A program made the position numbers and the translations under genes. The notes beneath the pieces were generated by a model. That model had not been told where the DNA came from, did not search any database, and saw only the letters and a program-made list of their open reading frames with translations. This document shows positions 40,362 through 43,485 of a stretch of DNA of 43,485 nucleotides, one piece after another. The stretch spans positions 115,631 through 159,115 of the forward strand of contig DBTN01000040.1 of the NCBI GenBank assembly GCA_002307065.1, given 5' to 3'. Numbering within the stretch: position 1 is the stretch's first letter; each line of letters starts with the position of its first letter. This stretch comes from Akkermansiaceae bacterium UBA1315. GTDB lineage: Bacteria > Verrucomicrobiota > Verrucomicrobiia > Verrucomicrobiales > Akkermansiaceae.

Positions 40362-42188
40362 TCAGAAGAAGACGGTGAAGTAGATGAGGAAGACGACGCC
40401 CAGGCCGAAGGCGAAGGCGTAGGTTTGGAGGCTGCCGGATTGGACTTTGCGGAAAAGATTGCCGGTGCTTTCGGCGGCGCGGCTCAGGCCGCCGACGAAG
40501 ATGCCGTTGATGAAAAACTCGTCGAAGAAATGGATGATCGCGGAAAACGCATCCTGGAAATAACGGACGACGAAGTGGTCGTAAAACCGGTCGATGTAGA
40601 ACCGGTTTTGGAGCAGCGGAATGACGACCGGATCTTTTTCTTTTCCTCGATACATGACGAATCCGGCGATCAGTCCGAGGACAAGCGAAGCAATCGACGC
40701 GCCGAGAATGATGCCGTGGCCTTCGGCGTGTCCGCTTTCATGGATCGGGCGGAAGGCATTAAGTTTGTCGCTGGTGAAAGCGAAACCGGAAACGATCGCC
40801 ATGATCGCTAGAACAACAAGCGGCAGGGACATCAGCGGGCCGACTTCGTGGGCGTGTTCGGCTCCGTGATCCCGGGGTTTTCCGAGGAACGCGACCACGA
40901 ACAGACGAGTCATGTAAAAGGTCGTGAGGAAGGCAACGAAGATGGCGATTCCGAAAAGGATTTTGTTTCCGGAAAAGGCGGCGGCGAGGATTTCTTCTTT
41001 CGACCAGAAACCGGAGGTGACGTAAGGAACGGCGATCAATGCGGCGGTTCCGATGGCGAAGGTCGCACCGGTCAGCGGCATTTTTTTCAGCAAACCGCCC
41101 ATTTTCCAGATGTTTTGCTCGTGGTGGCAGGCGTAGATGACCGCGCCGGAACCGAGGAAGAGCAGGGCTTTAAACCAAGCGTGGGTGAAAAGGTGAAACA
41201 TCCCGGCTTCACCGGAAACGAGCCCGACGGCCATGACCATGTAGCCGAGTTGGGAAAGAGTGGAGTAGGCGAGGACGCGTTTGATATCGTCCTGCTGCGT
41301 TGCCATCAGCGCGGCGACGAGCGAAGTGATGCCTCCCGTCCAGGCGATCACGGTGCTGGCGGTGAGGCCGACAAAAACGTCAGCACCAAGCGAAAATTGC
41401 AGGCGGAAAAGCATGTAAACCCCGGCGGCGACCATCGTTGCGGCGTGGATCAGCGCGGATACCGGTGTAGGGCCTTCCATCGCGTCGGGCAGCCAAACGT
41501 GAAGCGGAAGCTGGGCGGATTTTCCGATTGCTCCGCAGAAAATGCAGAGCACGGCGGCGGAAAGAACACCGCCAAAAATCGCAGGATTGGCGGACCGATA
41601 GGCTTCAAGACCCGGTTTCATTTCATCGAACGAAAGGGCACCGGTGATTCCCCATAGCATGAGGATGCCGATCATGAAACCGAAGTCGCCGACGCGGTTG
41701 CAGAGAAATGCCTTTTTCGCAGCATCGGCGGCGGAGTCTTTTCCATACCAGTGCCCGATGAGCAGGTAGGAACTGACGCCGACCAGTTCCCAGAAAATAA
41801 AGGTCATGATGAAATTCGACGCCAGCACGATACCGGTCATCGAAAACATGAAGAGCGACAGACCGGTGAAGTAGCGCGCTTTTGCTTCATCGTCCTTCAT
41901 GTAGGCGAGCGAGAAAATGTGGACCAACAGACCCACACCGGTGACGACGATCATCATGCCGGTCGAAAGGCGGTCGAGCTTCACGCCAATATCGATGGAG
42001 AAATCGCCGATGGTCGCCCATTCGAAGGACGTAGTCCCGGTCGTTCCCAAAAGCAGGATCGCGATGACAAATGTGGCGGCTGCCGAGGCGACGGACACGA
42101 TCGGAGCGAGACCGGTTTTTTTCAGCAACAACTGGTTTGCCGCAGCGACGACGAGCGGCAGGAAGAGGAGGATCCAAGGTAGAGTCAT
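40362..42188 (-). CDS. nuoL: NADH-quinone oxidoreductase subunit L
   Basis: A 608-residue membrane subunit, the largest of the antiporter-like group, with the long C-terminal lateral helix expected of NuoL. Typical stretches are FIFWELVGVSSYLLIGHWYG, KKAFLCNRVGDFGFMIGILM, LPLHVWLPDAMEGPTPVSAL, IHAATMVAAGVYML and LAYSTLSQLGYMVMAVGL. It forms the distal proton channel of complex I. ATG 42188 starts MTLPWILLFLPL. It sits 40 bases after nuoK, with a heptamer array in the gap. Confidence 0.97.
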   Translation of the reverse strand: MTLPWILLFLPLVVAAANQLLLKKTGLAPIVSVASAAATFVIAILLLGTTGTTSFEWATIGDFSIDIGVKLDRLSTGMMIVVTGVGLLVHIFSLAYMKDDEAKARYFTGLSLFMFSMTGIVLASNFIMTFIFWELVGVSSYLLIGHWYGKDSAADAAKKAFLCNRVGDFGFMIGILMLWGITGALSFDEMKPGLEAYRSANPAIFGGVLSAAVLCIFCGAIGKSAQLPLHVWLPDAMEGPTPVSALIHAATMVAAGVYMLFRLQFSLGADVFVGLTASTVIAWTGGITSLVAALMATQQDDIKRVLAYSTLSQLGYMVMAVGLVSGEAGMFHLFTHAWFKALLFLGSGAVIYACHHEQNIWKMGGLLKKMPLTGATFAIGTAALIAVPYVTSGFWSKEEILAAAFSGNKILFGIAIFVAFLTTFYMTRLFVVAFLGKPRDHGAEHAHEVGPLMSLPLVVLAIMAIVSGFAFTSDKLNAFRPIHESGHAEGHGIILGASIASLVLGLIAGFVMYRGKEKDPVVIPLLQNRFYIDRFYDHFVVRYFQDAFSAIIHFFDEFFINGIFVGGLSRAAESTGNLFRKVQSGSLQTYAFAFGLGVVFLIYFTVFF

Positions 42189-42192
42189 AAAA

Positions 42193-42220
42193 AGTGGGAA
42201 GTGATCAGTGGGCGGTGATC
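42193..42220. repeat. 7-base tandem repeat in the nuoK-nuoL gap
   Basis: Units AGTGGGA, AGTGATC, AGTGGGC, GGTGATC in a row. The sequence differs from the other arrays, but the unit length is the same. Confidence 0.7.
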
Positions 42221-42228
42221 AGAGAAGA

Positions 42229-42549
42229 CTAGCCTTTTAACGAAGTGAGCTCGTCGGTGTGGATGGTTTGACGGGCGCGGTAGAGGGCGACGATGATCGC
42301 GAGGCCGACGGCGACTTCAGCGGCGGCGACGGTGATGACAAAAAAGACCATCATTTGGCCGTTGTAATCGGGCAAACCGGTTGGAGTGACATTAAACCGG
42401 GAAAAGGCGACGAGACTGAGGTTGGCCGCGCTCAGCATCAGTTCGAGGCACATGAACATGATGATAATATTCCGGCGCATGACCACGCCTGCCAAGCCGA
42501 TGGCAAAAAGCAGACCGGAGACGAGAAGGTAGTCGTTGAGGGAGGCCAT
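42229..42549 (-). CDS. nuoK: NADH-quinone oxidoreductase subunit K
   Basis: A 106-residue three-span membrane subunit. GLAGVVMRRNIIIMFMCLEL followed by MLSAANLSLVAFSR holds the conserved Glu of the second span (CLELML). FFVITVAAAEVAVGLAIIVA holds the other Glu and ends in LYRARQTI. Both acids are part of the central proton path. Length and motifs are normal for NuoK. It lies between nuoJ and nuoL. Confidence 0.96.
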   Translation of the reverse strand: MASLNDYLLVSGLLFAIGLAGVVMRRNIIIMFMCLELMLSAANLSLVAFSRFNVTPTGLPDYNGQMMVFFVITVAAAEVAVGLAIIVALYRARQTIHTDELTSLKG

Positions 42550-42552
42550 TTT

Positions 42553-42641
42553 TGTTAAAGGTTATGGGTTATAGGTTAAAAGTTATTGGGAAGAGGAAGA
42601 GTGGGGATATGACGTCTAACTAATAACTTTTAACTTCTAAC
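42553..42641. repeat. inverted pair of 7-base repeat arrays in the nuoJ-nuoK gap
   Basis: Five units TGTTAAA, GGTTATG, GGTTATA, GGTTAAA, AGTTATT (42553-42587), then 26 bases, then four units GTCTAAC, TAATAAC, TTTTAAC, TTCTAAC (42614-42641). It has the same layout as the nuoM-nuoN gap. Confidence 0.85.
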
Positions 42642-42642
42642 A

Positions 42643-43227
42643 TCATTCAGCTTGTCGTTTCGAGAGAGTGACGACGCCGATGGTGGCGACGAGAAGGAGA
42701 ACGCCGAGGATTTGGAGCGGGAGATTGTAACCGGTGAAGAGGGTGTGGCCGATCAGATGGACATCGGGAAGCTGGCCGGCGTTGAGGGCTTCGGCGATTT
42801 TACTGGTTTCGGTGATCTGACCGGTTTGGACGAGATTTGCGGAGGCGGCGGAAAGGGTGTTTTGGTTGAGAACCGGCGCGGTTTGGTTTGGCAGTGGTTT
42901 GGACAAAACTCCGACAAGTTGGATCGCGAACGCGGCGACTAATACCAAACCGGCGGCGATTGGCGCGATTTTATGAGTTCGGTGTTCTTCGTCCTTCAAA
43001 TCGAGAAGCATGATGATGAAAAGGAAAAGCACCATCACCGCGCCGGTGTAGACGAGGATTTGAATGACTCCGACAAAAAAGGCGCTGAGTCCGATGAACA
43101 AACCGGCAAGCCCGACGAAACAAGCGACCACTGAAAGTGCGCTGGAAACCGGGTTGCGAAATGCGATCACAGCGGTTCCGCCGAGGAGCGTCAGCGTTGC
43201 GAAGAGCCAGAAGAGGTAGGAGGGCAT
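42643..43227 (-). CDS. nuoJ: NADH-quinone oxidoreductase subunit J
   Basis: A 194-residue five-span membrane subunit. FWLFATLTLLGGTAVIAFRN, PVSSALSVVACFVGLAGLF and VGVIQILVYTGAVMVLFLFI match NuoJ, including the broken third helix region (VYTGAVMVLFLF). The sequence ends LLLVATIGVVTLSKRQAE. ATG 43227 starts MPSYLFWLFATL. It lies between nuoI and nuoK with heptamer arrays in both gaps. Confidence 0.96.
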   Translation of the reverse strand: MPSYLFWLFATLTLLGGTAVIAFRNPVSSALSVVACFVGLAGLFIGLSAFFVGVIQILVYTGAVMVLFLFIIMLLDLKDEEHRTHKIAPIAAGLVLVAAFAIQLVGVLSKPLPNQTAPVLNQNTLSAASANLVQTGQITETSKIAEALNAGQLPDVHLIGHTLFTGYNLPLQILGVLLLVATIGVVTLSKRQAE

Positions 43228-43235
43228 AGTATTGG

Positions 43236-43314
43236 GGTTATCCGATAAAAGTTATTTGTTAAAAGTGAAGAAGATATGGCGGTTCCTGATAACTATTCAC
43301 TGATAACTTTTAAC
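43236..43314. repeat. inverted pair of 7-base repeat arrays in the nuoI-nuoJ gap
   Basis: Four units GGTTATC, CGATAAA, AGTTATT, TGTTAAA (43236-43263), then 23 bases, then TGATAAC, TATTCAC, TGATAAC, TTTTAAC (43287-43314). The second array ends directly at the nuoI stop codon. Confidence 0.85.
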
Positions 43315-43485
43315 TTATTTAAGCTCGTTCCATTTATTCACGAGGCCGACGCGGACGCCGCCGATTTCGTAGAGTTTTTCTTTGTCGTGGACCATGTCCT
43401 TGCGGGTCAGTCCGGTGATGGCGTAGTCCTTGCGGAGGAAGATTGCTTGTTCCGGGCAGACTTCCTCGCACATGCCGCAGTAGAT
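43315..43485 (-). CDS. nuoI: NADH-quinone oxidoreductase subunit I, C-terminal part only
   Basis: The last 56 codons plus stop of NuoI; the start is beyond the right edge. IYCGMCEEVCPEQAIFLRKD holds three cysteines of a [4Fe-4S] cluster (CGMC..VCP), as in the 8Fe ferredoxin-like NuoI, and the end is VGLVNKWNELK. It carries electrons towards the quinone site. It is followed by nuoJ after a heptamer-repeat gap. Confidence 0.93.
   Translation of the reverse strand: MYCGMCEEVCPEQAIFLRKDYAITGLTRKDMVHDKEKLYEIGGVRVGLVNKWNELK

Overview
The window looks like part of a chromosome from the Verrucomicrobiota, probably near the Verrucomicrobiaceae. This is inferred from a PEP-CTERM surface protein ending in RRR, a batA/batBC/batDE operon behind moxR and DUF58 genes, intergenic REP-like palindromes and the overall GC-rich codon use. 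No rRNA, tRNA or CRISPR array was recognised.

Layout. 1-2605: a 3'-truncated GH63-type glucosidase (-) and a short-chain dehydrogenase (+). 2753-12002: a defence cluster, all on +, in the order hsdM, hsdS, a zinc-ribbon/HEPN protein, a TM-macro protein (ThsA of type II Thoeris type), a TIR protein (ThsB type), hsdR and a small HExxH metallopeptidase. The genes overlap or nearly touch, except for a 64-base gap before thsA. hsdR is doubly damaged: an in-frame TGA falls exactly between the catalytic Glu and Lys of its nuclease motif, and a REP-associated (RAYT) transposase with its palindromes sits in frame between the nuclease and helicase parts. 12003-13018: about 1 kb without genes, full of short palindromes.

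13019-15071 (-): an ECF sigma factor, an RskA-like anti-sigma factor and a secreted fasciclin protein. The sigma gene and the fasciclin gene are preceded by near-identical promoter-like boxes with the same 16-base spacing. 15255-23045 (-): moxR, DUF58, a DUF4381-like gene, batA, a batB-batC fusion and a batD-batE fusion. 23235-26785 (-): two PilT-type ATPases and a yqjD/yqjE/yqjK-like envelope gene set. 26894-30127 (-): an AsmA-like protein and RadC. 30253-33844 (+): a DCC-family protein, hisS and aspS, ending in a strong terminator. 33895-34716 (-): the PEP-CTERM protein. 35224-37277 (+): an unaccompanied sdhB, an msrB lipoprotein and an NlpC/P60-like lipoprotein. 37274-43485 (-): nuoI (partial), nuoJ, nuoK, nuoL, nuoM and nuoN of respiratory complex I.

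The most notable points are: (i) a type II Thoeris-like pair plus a HEPN protein nested between hsdS and hsdR; (ii) the RAYT insertion that keeps the hsdR frame open; (iii) the paired ECF promoters; (iv) arrays of 7-base repeats, often as inverted pairs, in the gaps of the nuo operon and between hisS and aspS. Functions are read from motifs and context only; no database search was possible.
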